64,000 nt of DNA from Streptomyces sp. Ag109_O5-1 (GCF_003814875.1 NZ_RKQF01000001.1:8060001-8124000); one strand, 5' to 3'; counted from the stretch's first letter, positions 1 through 8,978 are shown. A program made the numbers and translations. The notes: generated from the letters alone by a model not told the origin.

Positions 1-1370
1 TGGTTCGCCACGCCGGAGGAGTAGTGCACGTCCAGGTTCCCGACCGACGAACTCCAGTAGTCCGCCGAATTCCCGTCCTTCGACGGCTGGTCCATGTAGC
101 GGAGCGCCGTCTTGCCGAAGCCCGAGCGGACGATCTTCTCGCCGATCAGGTAGTCGCCCGGGTCGGAGGGGTTGTTCGCGTACCACTCCACCAGCGTGCC
201 GAGGATGTCGGACGTGGCCTCGTTCAGGCCGCCGGACTCGCCCGTGTAGGTCAGCGCCGCCGTCTTGGAGGTGACCCCGTGCGTCATCTCGTGGCCCGCC
301 ACGTCCAGCGCCACCAGCGGGCCGAAGGTCGTCCCGTCACCGTCGCCGTACGTCATGCAGAAGCAACTGTCATCCCAGAAGGCGTTGTTGTAGCTGTTGC
401 CGTAGTGAACGCGGTTGTACGAGCCCTTGCCGTCGCCGGCGATGCCGTTGCGGCCGTGGACGTTCTTGTAGTAGTCCCAGGTCTCGTTGGTGCCGTACTG
501 CGCGTCGACCGCCGCCGAGGAACGGTCCGAAGCGGCCCCGGTGCCCCAGTGGTTGTCGGCGTCCGTGAACACCGTGTTCGGCGCCCGGCTGATGCAGATG
601 CCGAAGATGCACAGGTCGGTCTTGTTGGCCGCGTCCCCGGTGAAGGTGTTGCCGCGCGTCGGGTCGGTGAGGTTGAACGTCGATCCGGACTGCGTCGTCT
701 CCAGCGGAACCGTGCCGCTGTACAGGGACTTGCCGTCGCCGGTCGCCGTCTCGATGCTGTCCCAGGCGTCGATCTGGGCGCCGCTGCGGGCGTCCGTCAG
801 CACCGTGCGGGCGACCGGGTTGCCGAGCGAGTCCTTGCCGACGGCGTTGGTGCGCCAGGCCAGCTTCGGGGTGCCGTGCAGCGCGTCGACGACCAGCTGC
901 GGCTTGGCCTGCACCTGCTTCAGCGCGTCGCCGAGGTTCACCGCGCGCAGCGCGTTCACCGCGAGGTCGGCGGCCTTCGGGGCGGATATCCGCGGCACGA
1001 TCGAGGCGAGGGATATCGTGCTCCGGGTCGCCCGGTCGGCGCTGCGGTACGCGCCGTCCGCCTTCAGGTGGACCACGAAGTCACCGCCCAGCACCGGGAG
1101 CTGACGGTACGTACGGTCGTAGCGGACGTGCTGGGTGCCGCTCTTGTCGACGATCACGTCACGGACCGAGGTGCCCTCGGCGGACGTGAGTCCCAGGCCG
1201 GCGGCGTGCTGGAGAAGCGCCTGTGCCGCGTTGGCGATCGCGGTGGCCCGGGTCGGTCTGGCGTCGGCGTGGGCGGCGGGGGAGAGTGCGGCGGTCAGCA
1301 GGGTCGCGGTGGTGGCGGCGACACCGGCCGTGGCGAGACGGGAAACGCGGGTGTTCCGGGTCCGGCTCAT
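1..1370 (-). CDS. secreted M4 (thermolysin-like) neutral metalloprotease, 3' part outside window
   Basis: An extracellular zinc endopeptidase that would degrade proteins outside the cell. The reading frame starts at ATG 1368-1370, preceded by GAGGAG, and runs leftwards off the window, so about 456 residues of the N-terminal and central part are visible. The first ~35 residues form a signal peptide: an Arg-containing n-region, an Ala/Thr/Leu-rich core and an AHA-type cleavage site. An FTP-like propeptide follows. The zinc motif GHEMTH lies near 283-300, and the third zinc ligand lies in GGLNEA near 224-241. The later active-site His appears in LDVHYSSGVAN at the very edge. These match the M4 family in order and spacing. 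A 10-bp palindrome (TGACATGTCA, 1441-1450) lies upstream and could be regulatory. The C-terminus cannot be judged. Confidence 0.93.
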   Translation of the reverse strand, partial: MSRTRNTRVSRLATAGVAATTATLLTAALSPAAHADARPTRATAIANAAQALLQHAAGLGLTSAEGTSVRDVIVDKSGTQHVRYDRTYRQLPVLGGDFVVHLKADGAYRSADRATRSTISLASIVPRISAPKAADLAVNALRAVNLGDALKQVQAKPQLVVDALHGTPKLAWRTNAVGKDSLGNPVARTVLTDARSGAQIDAWDSIETATGDGKSLYSGTVPLETTQSGSTFNLTDPTRGNTFTGDAANKTDLCIFGICISRAPNTVFTDADNHWGTGAASDRSSAAVDAQYGTNETWDYYKNVHGRNGIAGDGKGSYNRVHYGNSYNNAFWDDSCFCMTYGDGDGTTFGPLVALDVAGHEMTHGVTSKTAALTYTGESGGLNEATSDILGTLVEWYANNPSDPGDYLIGEKIVRSGFGKTALRYMDQPSKDGNSADYWSSSVGNLDVHYSSGVAN

Positions 1371-1509
1371 CAGTCTCCTCGGAGAGATGCCTCGAAGGCG
1401 TGGGGGTGGCGCTGATGACTTCCAGAGATTTAAGGGCCCCTGACATGTCATGTCCATAGCGCATCCATGGAGATGTGTGTGGGGGTGGAGTGGGTGGAGA
1501 ATCCTTTCT

Positions 1510-1938
1510 GTGACCACCCGGAACCCCCACCACCTCCCGTTCTTCGTCTACGGCACGCTCCGCCCCGGTGAGATCAACCACGACGCCTGTCTGCGGGGCC
1601 GGACGGAGGCGGAGGAACCCGGACTGCTCGACGGCGCGGTGCTCTACGACGGACCCGGCTATCCCTACGCCGTCGAGGCGCCCGGGGGAGAGGTGCACGG
1701 CGAACTGGTCACCGCACGACCGGAGTCGTACGACCGGCTGCTCCTGGAACTCGACGAGCTGGAGGAGTGCGTGCCGGGCGACCCGGCGAGCCTGTACGTG
1801 CGCGTCGAGCGGGACGTCGTACGGCTGCGGGACGGCGCCGCCGTCCGGGCCTGGGTGTACGTCGCCGGGCCCGTGGTCGCCGGGAAACTGCGCGCGGACG
1901 GCCGGCGCATCACCGGCGGCGACTGGCTGGCCCGCTGA
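1510..1938 (+). CDS. gamma-glutamylcyclotransferase (AIG2/GGCT-like) family protein
   Basis: A small cytoplasmic protein of 142 residues with the GGCT fold. The N-terminal signature FFVYGTLRPGEINH matches the family's YGTLR substrate-binding loop, and an acidic stretch (LELDELEEC) holds the likely catalytic Glu. Family members release 5-oxoproline from gamma-glutamyl compounds, but the substrate here cannot be read from sequence. The start is set at GTG 1510 because GGAGA lies about 10 nt upstream and the conserved motif follows within a few residues; the frame is open further upstream without a ribosome site. The gene is convergent with the nitrate reductase, with only 13 nt between stops. 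Confidence 0.8.
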   Translation: MTTRNPHHLPFFVYGTLRPGEINHDACLRGRTEAEEPGLLDGAVLYDGPGYPYAVEAPGGEVHGELVTARPESYDRLLLELDELEECVPGDPASLYVRVERDVVRLRDGAAVRAWVYVAGPVVAGKLRADGRRITGGDWLAR

Positions 1939-1951
1939 GCCGGGACAGGCC

Positions 1952-4042
1952 CTACGGCCGTACCGCCTCCACCCGCACCGCGCACGCCTTGAACTCCGGC
2001 ATGCGTGAAGTCGGGTCCAGGGCGGGGTTGGTGAGGGTGTTGGCGCGGCCCTCGCCCGGCCAGTGGAACGGCATGAAGACGGTGTCCGGGCGGATCGAGG
2101 CGGTGACCCGGGCCGGGGCGACGGCACGGCCGCGGCGGGAGACGACGGCGACCGGGTCGCCGTCGGCCGCACCGAGGCGCGCCGCGAGCCGAGGGTGCAG
2201 TTCGACGAACGGGCCGGGCGCGGCCGCGTTCAGTTCGGCGACCCGGCGGGTCTGGGCGCCCGACTGGTACTGGGCGACCACCCGGCCGGTGGTCAGGAGG
2301 AGGGGGTACTCGTCGTCCGGTTCCTCGGCGAGCGCGCGGTGCGTGACGGGGGCGAAGCGGGCCCGGCCGTCCTCGGTGGCGAAGCGGTCGAGGAACAGCC
2401 GGGGCGTGCCGGGGCGTACGGCGCCGGTCTGCGGCTCGTCCGCCGGGCAGGGCCAGAACACCCCCTGTTCCTCCATCAGGCGCCGGTAGCTGATGCCGGA
2501 GTAGTCGGCCGGCCCGCCCGCGCTGGCCCGGCGGAGCTCCTCGAAGACCTCCTCGGGGTCGGTCGGGAAGCCCTTCTCCACGCCGAGGCGGGCGGCGAGG
2601 CCGTGCAGCACCTCCAGGTCGCTGCGGATCCCGGCGGGCGGGGCGACCGCCCGGCGGCGCAGCAGGACGCGGCCCTCCAGGCTGGTGGTGGTGCCGGTCT
2701 CCTCGGCCCACTGGGTGACCGGGAGGACGACGTCGGCGAGGGCGGCGGTCTCGGACAGTACAACGTCACACACCACCAGGAAGTCGAGCGACCTGACCCG
2801 CTCCTCCACATGCCCGGCCCGAGGCGCCGACACCACCGGGTTCGACCCCATCAGCAACAGCGACCTGATGTCCGTCCCCAGCGCGTCCAGCAACTCGTAG
2901 GCGCTCCGCCCCGGCCCCGGCAGGCTGTCCGGGTCCACCCCCCACACCCCGGCCACATGCCGGCGCGCCTCGGGGTCGGTGAGCTTGCGGTAGCCGGGCA
3001 ACTGGTCCGCCTTCTGGCCGTGTTCGCGGCCGCCCTGTCCGTTGCCCTGCCCGGTGAGACAGCCGTAGCCGGACAGCGGACGGCCCGCCCGCCCGGTCGC
3101 CAGGCACAGGTTGATCCACGCGCCGACCGTGTCGGTCCCCTTGGACTGCTGCTCGGGCCCGCGCGCGGTGAGCACCATCGCCGCCTCCGGCTCGCAGAAC
3201 AGCCGTACCGCCTCACGGAGTTCGGGAACGGATACCCCCGTGATCCGTTCCACGTACTCCGGCCAGTGCGCCATCGCCGCCGCCCGCGCCTCCTCCCAGC
3301 CGGCCGTGCGCTCGGCGATGTACGCCTCGTCGGTGCGGCCTTCGGCCACCACCAGGTGCAACAGGCCGAGCGCGAGGGCGAGATCGGTGCCCGGACGCGG
3401 CGCGAGATGCAGGTCGGCCTGTTCGGCGGTCTTCGTCCGGCGCGGATCGACGACGATCAACGTGCCGCCGTTCTCCCGCAGTTCGGCGAAGTAGCGGAGT
3501 GCCGGTGGCATGGTCTCGGCGAGGTTGGAGCCGACCAGGATCACACACCCGGTCCTCGGGATGTCCTCCAGCGGGAAGGGCAGCCCCCGGTCCAGTCCGA
3601 AGGCCTTCGTGCCGGCGGCCGCGGCCGACGACATGCAGAAGCGGCCGTTGTAGTCGATCTGCGAGGTGCCCAGCACCACCCGCGCGAACTTGCCGAGCGC
3701 GTACGCCTTCTCGTTCGTGAGCCCGCCGCCGCCGAACACGCCGAGCGCGTCGGGGCCGTACGCCGTGCGCACCGACGCCATCCCGGCGGCGACCCGGTCC
3801 AGCGCCTCCTCCCAGGAGGCCGGTACCAGCGTGCCGCCCTCGCGTACCAACGGCGAGGTCAGCCGCACCGCCGCCGACAGCACTTCGGGTGCCGTACGCC
3901 CCTTGCCGCACAGGGCTCCCCGGTTCACCGGGAAGTCCGCACGCTCGGAGACCTCGACGCCCCACGCTGGCAGGGGCGACAGGGCCATCCCGCACTGCAG
4001 GGCGCAGTACGGGCAATGGGTGGGCGTCGAGGCGGTCTCCAT
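1952..4042 (-). CDS. nasA: molybdopterin oxidoreductase, probable assimilatory nitrate reductase catalytic subunit
   Basis: A 696-residue cytoplasmic molybdenum enzyme that would reduce nitrate to nitrite for assimilation. The N-terminus carries the [4Fe-4S] motif with Cys10, Cys13, Cys17 and Cys45 (CPYCALQC ... CGKG). The central part has typical bis-MGD contacts such as GSNLAET and LLLMGSNPV. The C-terminal dinucleotide-binding region ends in the MPEFKACAV pattern characteristic of assimilatory nitrate reductases. Length fits NasA/NarB. No FAD or reductase domain is fused, so an external electron donor is needed. The same gene lies close to hrdA and dnaG in Streptomyces coelicolor (recalled), which supports nasA over formate dehydrogenase. 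Its upstream region carries a repeated GTnAC-type motif that may bind a nitrogen regulator. Confidence 0.82.
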   Translation of the reverse strand: METASTPTHCPYCALQCGMALSPLPAWGVEVSERADFPVNRGALCGKGRTAPEVLSAAVRLTSPLVREGGTLVPASWEEALDRVAAGMASVRTAYGPDALGVFGGGGLTNEKAYALGKFARVVLGTSQIDYNGRFCMSSAAAAGTKAFGLDRGLPFPLEDIPRTGCVILVGSNLAETMPPALRYFAELRENGGTLIVVDPRRTKTAEQADLHLAPRPGTDLALALGLLHLVVAEGRTDEAYIAERTAGWEEARAAAMAHWPEYVERITGVSVPELREAVRLFCEPEAAMVLTARGPEQQSKGTDTVGAWINLCLATGRAGRPLSGYGCLTGQGNGQGGREHGQKADQLPGYRKLTDPEARRHVAGVWGVDPDSLPGPGRSAYELLDALGTDIRSLLLMGSNPVVSAPRAGHVEERVRSLDFLVVCDVVLSETAALADVVLPVTQWAEETGTTTSLEGRVLLRRRAVAPPAGIRSDLEVLHGLAARLGVEKGFPTDPEEVFEELRRASAGGPADYSGISYRRLMEEQGVFWPCPADEPQTGAVRPGTPRLFLDRFATEDGRARFAPVTHRALAEEPDDEYPLLLTTGRVVAQYQSGAQTRRVAELNAAAPGPFVELHPRLAARLGAADGDPVAVVSRRGRAVAPARVTASIRPDTVFMPFHWPGEGRANTLTNPALDPTSRMPEFKACAVRVEAVRP

Positions 4043-4442
4043 GCGGCCAGCGTGCTTCCGGCGTGTTACGGCACGTGACGAACCCGTGTTACACGGCCGG
4101 GACGGCGACCTCCCTGCCGTATCCCCGCCATCGTGAGGGCCGATACGGCGGGGTCTGCAGAGGGCTCTGTGACGGAAGACACCACGCGTGGCTCATTCCG
4201 TACCGCTGTTGGCCGGTCACGCACCGTTGAGACTTCAACGGGCCGGACTACAGTCGTGCACCTGCTCGCGCCGCACGGGCACGGACCGCACCCTTTCGGG
4301 CGGCCCCTGCCCGTGCTGCTCCTGCTCGTGCTGCCCCGCGCAAGACCCCGCACGGCGTTCGACATACCGGCCGGCCCGGGCCCCCGCCGCACCCGAACTC
4401 GGCCCCCCCACTCGAAACAGCCAGCCAGGAGGTCTCCGAGCC
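4043..4442. promoter_or_regulatory. 400-bp divergent intergenic region (nasA / adenylation operon)
   Basis: This stretch holds no convincing gene; the ORFs crossing it lack ribosome sites. Near nasA there are two direct copies of CGTGTTAC at 4062-4069 and 4085-4092. Read on the minus strand they give three GTnAC-like elements upstream of nasA. On the plus strand a promoter-like pair, TTGAGA at 4227-4232 and TACAGT at 4249-4254 with a 16-bp spacer, would start transcription near 4261 and leave a leader of about 180 nt before the adenylation gene. An AGGAGG ribosome site precedes ATG 4443. These are pattern matches only. Confidence 0.4.
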
Positions 4443-6038
4443 ATGCCTCTGCACCACCTCACCCCCCGCGACCAGCACCTCTTCTGGCAGTACGGCCGCG
4501 GCGCCGACCTACCCGTCCATGAACCGCTCGTCCACCGCGCGATCGAACGGCACGCGATCGCCCACCCTCATGCAGTCGCCGCCGAACACCACGGCGCGAC
4601 CCTCACCTACGGCGAGCTCGACCGCTACGCCACCACCCTCGCCGCCCGCCTGGTCCGCGAGGGCGTCCGCCCCGGCGACCACGTCGGCCTGTTCGTCCGC
4701 CGCTCCATCCCGATGCTCATCGGCCTGCTCGCCACCCTCAAGGCGGGCGCCGCCTACGTCCCCCAGGACATCGGCCTCACACCCCCCGCCCAGCTCGCCC
4801 ATGTCATCCGCACCGCCCGCACCCGCGTGGTCCTCGCCCAGAAGGATCACGCCCCGCGCGTCCCCCTCCCCGGCGGCCACCGCCTGATCGCCCTCGACGA
4901 CCCGATGCCGTACGAGTCCGCGCCCTCTCTCCTGCCTCCGCACCCCGACGACGGCTGCTACGTCCTGTTCACCTCCGGCACCACCGGCCGCCCCAACGGA
5001 GTGAAGGTCACCCACCGCAACGTCGCCAACCTGCTGCTCACCGAACCCGGCGGACTCGGCATCCGCCCCGGCGACCGGGTCGCCCAACTCCTCAACATCG
5101 CCTTCGACATGGCCACCTGGGAGATCCTCGGCTGCCTCACCCACGGCGCCACCCTGGTCATCCGCGGCAAGGACATCCCCGCCGCGGCCCGCACCGCGAC
5201 CGTCCTGATCGCCACCCCGACCGTGCTGTCCGGCATCGACCCCGCGGCCTGCCCGCGGGTCCGCACAGTCGCCGTCGCCGGGGAACCCTGCCCGCGCCCG
5301 CTCGCCGACCGCTGGGCGCGCCGCACCGCCTTCTACAACTGCTGCGGCCCGACCGAGGTGACCATCGTCAACACCATGGGCCGCCACGACCCGGCCGCCG
5401 GGCGCCTGACCATCGGCCGCCCCACCCCCAACAACACGGTGTACGTCCTCGACGCCGACCGCCGTCCGCTGCCCATCGGCGAGGTCGGCGAGATGTGGGC
5501 GGGCGGCGACTGCGTCTCGGCCGGCTACCTCGGCAACGACGCGCTGAACGCCGAGCGTTACGCCCCCGACCCCTTCCTCGGCGAGGGCCGCGCCATGTTC
5601 CGCACCCGCGACCTCGGCCGCTGGACCCCCGGCGGCGACCTCGAACACCTCGGCCGCACCGACGACCAGGTCAAGGTGCGCGGCTTCCGCGTCGAACTCG
5701 ACTCCGTCTCCTCGGTGCTGGAGTCCCTGCCCGGCTGCCGCCGCGCGGTCACCCTCAGACGGGACGCCCGCAGCCTGGTCTCCTTCGTCTCCCCGGCCGA
5801 CGTGGACCCCCTCGCCGCGCGCCGCGCGGTCGCCGACGCCCTGCCGTACTACTGCGTGCCCGCCGAGGTCGTCCCCCTGGCCGTGCTGCCCGAGACCGAC
5901 CGCGGCAAGATCGACAAGCACACGCTGCTGCGGCTGGCCGAGGAGCGGACGACGTCGGCCCAAGCCGAAGCCGGAGCCAAGGCCGAAACCAATGCCAAAG
6001 CCGAGGCAGGGGCCGAGGCCGTGGTGGTGGCGCGGTGA
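4443..6038 (+). CDS. stand-alone amino-acid adenylation (NRPS-like A-domain) enzyme
   Basis: A 531-residue member of the adenylate-forming superfamily that would activate a carboxylic or amino acid with ATP. Core motifs are in order: A3 as LFTSGTTGRPNGVKVTHRN, A5 as YNCCGPTE, A7/A8 around TRDLGRW and DDQVKVRGFRVEL, and the A10 catalytic lysine in TDRGKIDKHTLL. There is no carrier, condensation or thioesterase domain, so it is not a complete NRPS module. The last ~25 residues are an Ala/Glu/Lys low-complexity tail. ATG 4443 follows AGGAGG; the frame is open further upstream, but that extension is Pro/Arg-rich and unlike a protein. Its stop overlaps the start of the membrane oxidoreductase (GTGA), so the two are translationally coupled. 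The substrate is unknown. Confidence 0.85.
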   Translation: MPLHHLTPRDQHLFWQYGRGADLPVHEPLVHRAIERHAIAHPHAVAAEHHGATLTYGELDRYATTLAARLVREGVRPGDHVGLFVRRSIPMLIGLLATLKAGAAYVPQDIGLTPPAQLAHVIRTARTRVVLAQKDHAPRVPLPGGHRLIALDDPMPYESAPSLLPPHPDDGCYVLFTSGTTGRPNGVKVTHRNVANLLLTEPGGLGIRPGDRVAQLLNIAFDMATWEILGCLTHGATLVIRGKDIPAAARTATVLIATPTVLSGIDPAACPRVRTVAVAGEPCPRPLADRWARRTAFYNCCGPTEVTIVNTMGRHDPAAGRLTIGRPTPNNTVYVLDADRRPLPIGEVGEMWAGGDCVSAGYLGNDALNAERYAPDPFLGEGRAMFRTRDLGRWTPGGDLEHLGRTDDQVKVRGFRVELDSVSSVLESLPGCRRAVTLRRDARSLVSFVSPADVDPLAARRAVADALPYYCVPAEVVPLAVLPETDRGKIDKHTLLRLAEERTTSAQAEAGAKAETNAKAEAGAEAVVVAR

Positions 6039-7285
6039 CGACGTCGATCCCGCGTACGCGGCAGCGGGAACTGCCTCCGCCGATCTCCGGACCCCGGCGG
6101 CTGCTCAAGCACCCGCGGCTGATGCACTACAACCGGCTGGCGGCGCTGGTGCTGCTGGCCAACGCGGCCGTGGTGTACACGGGTTGGCCACTGACGGCGG
6201 CCAAGGCGAGCCATGCCGCCCTCGCCGACCTCGCGCTCGCCGTGCTGGTCCGCCAGCAGTACGTCATCAACTTCTTCTTCCGGCTGGCGACCTGGCCGCC
6301 GACCGGTTGGCCGCTGCGGGTCCGCTGGACGCTGGGCAAGGTGTACCACTTCGGCGGACTGCACGTGGGCGGGGCACTGGCGGGGACGGCGTGGTTCGTG
6401 ACGGCGATGGTGCTGCGGCCCGACGGCCCCGGCGCGCCGGCGGGCTGGGTGCTCATCGCCCTGCTCGGCGTGATCGTCGCCACCGCGCTCCCGCCGTTCC
6501 GCTCCCGCCACCACGACCTCTTCGAGAAGATCCACCGCTTCGGCGGCTGGAGCGCGCTCGCCCTCTTCTGGACCCATGCGCTGCTGTCCGGTGCCGGTCC
6601 GCTCTCCCTGACCGTCCTCGCCGTCGTCACCTTCAGCGTGGCGCTGCCCTGGCTGCGGCTGCGCAAGGTCGCCGTACACCTCGAACGTCCCTCCTCGCAC
6701 GTCGTACTGGCCCGCTTCGACCACGGCGAGACCCCCTTCGCGGGCTCCTCGACCGCGATCAGCCGCAGCCCGCTCACCCAGTGGCACTCCTTCGCCAACG
6801 TGCCCGCACCCGGCGAGTCCGGCTTCCGCCTCACGATCTCCCGCGCGGGCGACTGGACCGGCTCCTTCATCGACGACCTGCCGGCGAAGGTGTGGGTGAA
6901 GGGCATCACCACGGCCGGGGTCGCCAACATCGAGGTCCTGTTCAGGAAGGTGGTGTACGTCGCGACGGGCAGCGGCATCGGGCCGTGCCTGCCGCATCTG
7001 CTGGCCGCCGAGGTGCCCTCGCGCCTGGTGTGGGCGACCCGGAACCCGCGCGCGACGTACGGCGACGCGCTCGTCGACGAGATACTCGCGGTGCAGCCGC
7101 ACGCGGTCGTCTGGGACACCGGCCGTGACGGCAAACCCGACATGGTGCGGCTCGCGTACGAGGTGTACCGGGACTTCGGGGCCGAGGCGGTCATCTGCAT
7201 CTCCAACAAGAAGCTCACCTGGCAGGTCGTGCACGGCCTGGAACGGCGTGGGATTCCGGCGTACGGCGCGATCTGGGACTCCTGA
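6035..7285 (+). CDS. integral-membrane ferric-reductase-like FAD/NAD(P) oxidoreductase
   Basis: A 416-residue protein whose first ~210 residues contain about six hydrophobic segments with spaced histidines (for example KVYHFGGLHVGG and FEKIHRFGGW ... FWTHALL), as in ferric-reductase transmembrane domains that bind haem. The second half has a ferredoxin-NADP reductase-like fold, with the nucleotide-binding loop VYVATGSGIGPCLPHLL. It would move electrons from NAD(P)H across or into the membrane. It resembles the fungal TmpA-type membrane oxidoreductases (recalled), which are linked or fused to adenylation domains; here the adenylation gene is the overlapping upstream neighbour. The GTG start at 6035 overlaps the upstream stop. 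The acceptor is unknown. Confidence 0.72.
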   Translation: MTTSIPRTRQRELPPPISGPRRLLKHPRLMHYNRLAALVLLANAAVVYTGWPLTAAKASHAALADLALAVLVRQQYVINFFFRLATWPPTGWPLRVRWTLGKVYHFGGLHVGGALAGTAWFVTAMVLRPDGPGAPAGWVLIALLGVIVATALPPFRSRHHDLFEKIHRFGGWSALALFWTHALLSGAGPLSLTVLAVVTFSVALPWLRLRKVAVHLERPSSHVVLARFDHGETPFAGSSTAISRSPLTQWHSFANVPAPGESGFRLTISRAGDWTGSFIDDLPAKVWVKGITTAGVANIEVLFRKVVYVATGSGIGPCLPHLLAAEVPSRLVWATRNPRATYGDALVDEILAVQPHAVVWDTGRDGKPDMVRLAYEVYRDFGAEAVICISNKKLTWQVVHGLERRGIPAYGAIWDS

Positions 7286-7300
7286 GGAGAGGTGGATCCG

Positions 7301-8068
7301 ATGAACAGCCTGAAGGTGGAGAAGGACGGGCGCGTGGTGATCGTGCGGCTGCACCGGCCGCGGGTGCTCAACGCGCTGAGCAGCGAACTGCTCGACGAAC
7401 TGCTGGCGGTATTACGGCCGTTGGACAACGACCCGGAGGCGGGGTGCGTCGTGATCACCGGGTCGGAACGGGCGTTCGCGGCCGGCGCCGACATCCGTGA
7501 GATGGCCGGGAAGACGGCCGCCGAGATGGTGGCGGAGGACTACTTCGGCCGGTGGGAGGAGTTCGCGGACCTGCGCGTGCCGAAGGTGGCCGCCGTCAAC
7601 GGGCCCGCGCTGGGAGGGGGTTGCGAGCTCGCCATGATGTGCGACCTGGTGATCGCCGGGGAGTCGGCCGTGTTCGGGCAGCCGGAGATCAAGCTGGGGG
7701 TGATACCCGGGATCGGCGGCACCCAGCGGCTGACCCGGCTGGTCGGGCGCGCCAAGGCGATGGACCTGGTGCTGACCGGCCGGGTCATGGACGCACACGA
7801 GGCGGAGAGAGCGGGGCTGGTGTCCCGGGTGGTGGCGGATGAACGGGTTGTGGGAGAGGCGGTGGCGGCGGGGGCGGCCATCGCCGGGTACGGCCGACTT
7901 GCGGTCAGAGCGGCGAAGGAGTGCGTCGACCGGGCGCTGGAGGGTGGGCTGCGGGACGGGGTTCGGTACGAACGGCGCGTATTCCATGGGCTGTTCGCGA
8001 CTGAGGACCAGAGGGAGGGGATGGCGGCGTTCTTGGAGAAGCGGGAGGCGCGGTTCATAGGTCGGTAG
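7301..8068 (+). CDS. enoyl-CoA hydratase/isomerase (crotonase) family protein
   Basis: A 255-residue soluble crotonase-fold enzyme. It has the CoA-binding and oxyanion-hole segments AFAAGADIREM and NGPALGGGCELAMMCD, and the catalytic-loop region FGQPEIKLGVIPGIGGTQRL with the Glu expected in hydratases, so genuine enoyl-CoA hydratase chemistry is likely. The ATG at 7301 is chosen because GAGGAGAGG lies about 8 nt upstream; an in-frame GTG at 7292 overlaps that site. The gene follows the membrane oxidoreductase by 15 nt and probably belongs to the same transcript, but whether it shares a pathway with the adenylation enzyme is inference. It ends in a repeat-type bidirectional terminator. Confidence 0.88.
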   Translation: MNSLKVEKDGRVVIVRLHRPRVLNALSSELLDELLAVLRPLDNDPEAGCVVITGSERAFAAGADIREMAGKTAAEMVAEDYFGRWEEFADLRVPKVAAVNGPALGGGCELAMMCDLVIAGESAVFGQPEIKLGVIPGIGGTQRLTRLVGRAKAMDLVLTGRVMDAHEAERAGLVSRVVADERVVGEAVAAGAAIAGYGRLAVRAAKECVDRALEGGLRDGVRYERRVFHGLFATEDQREGMAAFLEKREARFIGR

Positions 8069-8073
8069 TCGTC

Positions 8074-8155
8074 CGGCTGCGGGTGCGCGGGGGCTGGTCG
8101 CGCCCACGCACCCGCAGCCGCAGATCGACACCGCCCCGCGCCCCTAACGGGGCGC
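8074..8155. terminator. bidirectional terminator, copy A of a dispersed Streptomyces intergenic repeat
   Basis: A perfect 14-bp stem (8074-8087 pairs with 8107-8120) is followed by a second 7-bp stem (8138-8144 with 8149-8155). It lies between the converging hydratase and SanA-like genes, and the second hairpin loop contains the SanA-like stop codon. The same sequence family recurs at 15936-16017 and 21400-21474. Confidence 0.75.
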
Positions 8156-8824
8156 TGCAGCCAGGGCGTCGGCAACCCCTGGTTCCTTCTTTCCCAGGAA
8201 CTGGGGGTTCGGCTCGAAGACCACGTCCAGGGCCGCCTTCCCCGCCGCGAAGACCTCCCGCGTCCCGCCGTAGTACCACGTCACGTCGTGCTTGTCGTCG
8301 ACCCCGACCCCGTACGACGTCACCCCCGCCGCCTCGCACAACGCCACCGCCCGCCGGATGTGGAACCCCTGGCTGATCAGTACGGCCCTGTCCACGCCGA
8401 AGATCTTCTTCGCCCGGACGCAGGAGTCCCAGGTGTCGAAGCCGGCGTAGTCGCTGACGATGCGCCCGGCCGGCACGCCGTGCTTCGTGAGGTACGTGCG
8501 CATGGCGTCCGGCTCGTCGTAGTCCTTCGTGCTGTTGTCGCCGGTGACCAGGACGACCTTGATCCGGCCCGCCCGGTACAGCTTCGCCGCCGCGTCCAGG
8601 CGGTGCGCGAGGTACGGCGACGGCTCGCCGTCCCACAGGCCCGCGCCGAAGACCACCGCGACGTCGGTGCGTGGCACGTCCGTCACCGTGTGCAGCCGGC
8701 CGGCCGTCGACACATACAGCCAGGTGGCCGGCAGCAGCGCCAGTACGCATCCGGCCATCACGCCCTGCACCAGGCGCCGCCGGCCCGTGAGGGTGCGCGG
8801 CAGACGCGGTCGGCGGATCTTCAT
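8144..8824 (-). CDS. SanA/YdcF-like (DUF218) membrane-anchored protein
   Basis: A 226-residue protein with a basic N-terminus and one transmembrane helix at about residues 21-40 (GVMAGCVLALLPATWLYV). A DUF218 domain follows: AVVFGAGLWDGEPSPYLAHRLDAA near the N-terminal side, VLVTGDNSTKDYDEPDAM, and a later ISQGFHIRRA stretch. Related SanA proteins affect cell-envelope barrier function and vancomycin sensitivity, but their chemistry is unresolved. The ATG at 8824 is preceded by GGGGGGACC. It is a single gene, divergent from the chelatase gene and convergent with the hydratase. Confidence 0.82.
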   Translation of the reverse strand: MKIRRPRLPRTLTGRRRLVQGVMAGCVLALLPATWLYVSTAGRLHTVTDVPRTDVAVVFGAGLWDGEPSPYLAHRLDAAAKLYRAGRIKVVLVTGDNSTKDYDEPDAMRTYLTKHGVPAGRIVSDYAGFDTWDSCVRAKKIFGVDRAVLISQGFHIRRAVALCEAAGVTSYGVGVDDKHDVTWYYGGTREVFAAGKAALDVVFEPNPQFLGKKEPGVADALAAAPR

Positions 8825-8978
8825 ACGGTGGTCCCCCCCTGTGGGCTTCGACCTTGGAGGACGCAGCGCGGGATGTTCCGGTTCGCTCACACCGTGCGGG
8901 TTCGTGACGTGAAGCGACGGAAAACAGTCGTGACGGTCAGGCAATGGGCGTGCAATCTCGTCCGGCGAGGATCCTCGC

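Noticed and set aside
24..1415. A 463-codon plus-strand frame over the metalloprotease.
   Set aside because: The minus strand has a signal peptide, GHEMTH and GGLNEA motifs. The plus frame has no recognisable protein features.
4443..8068. A siderophore or nonribosomal peptide biosynthesis cluster around the adenylation gene.
   Set aside because: No carrier, condensation, thioesterase, transporter or regulatory genes of such clusters are nearby; the region is only three genes long.
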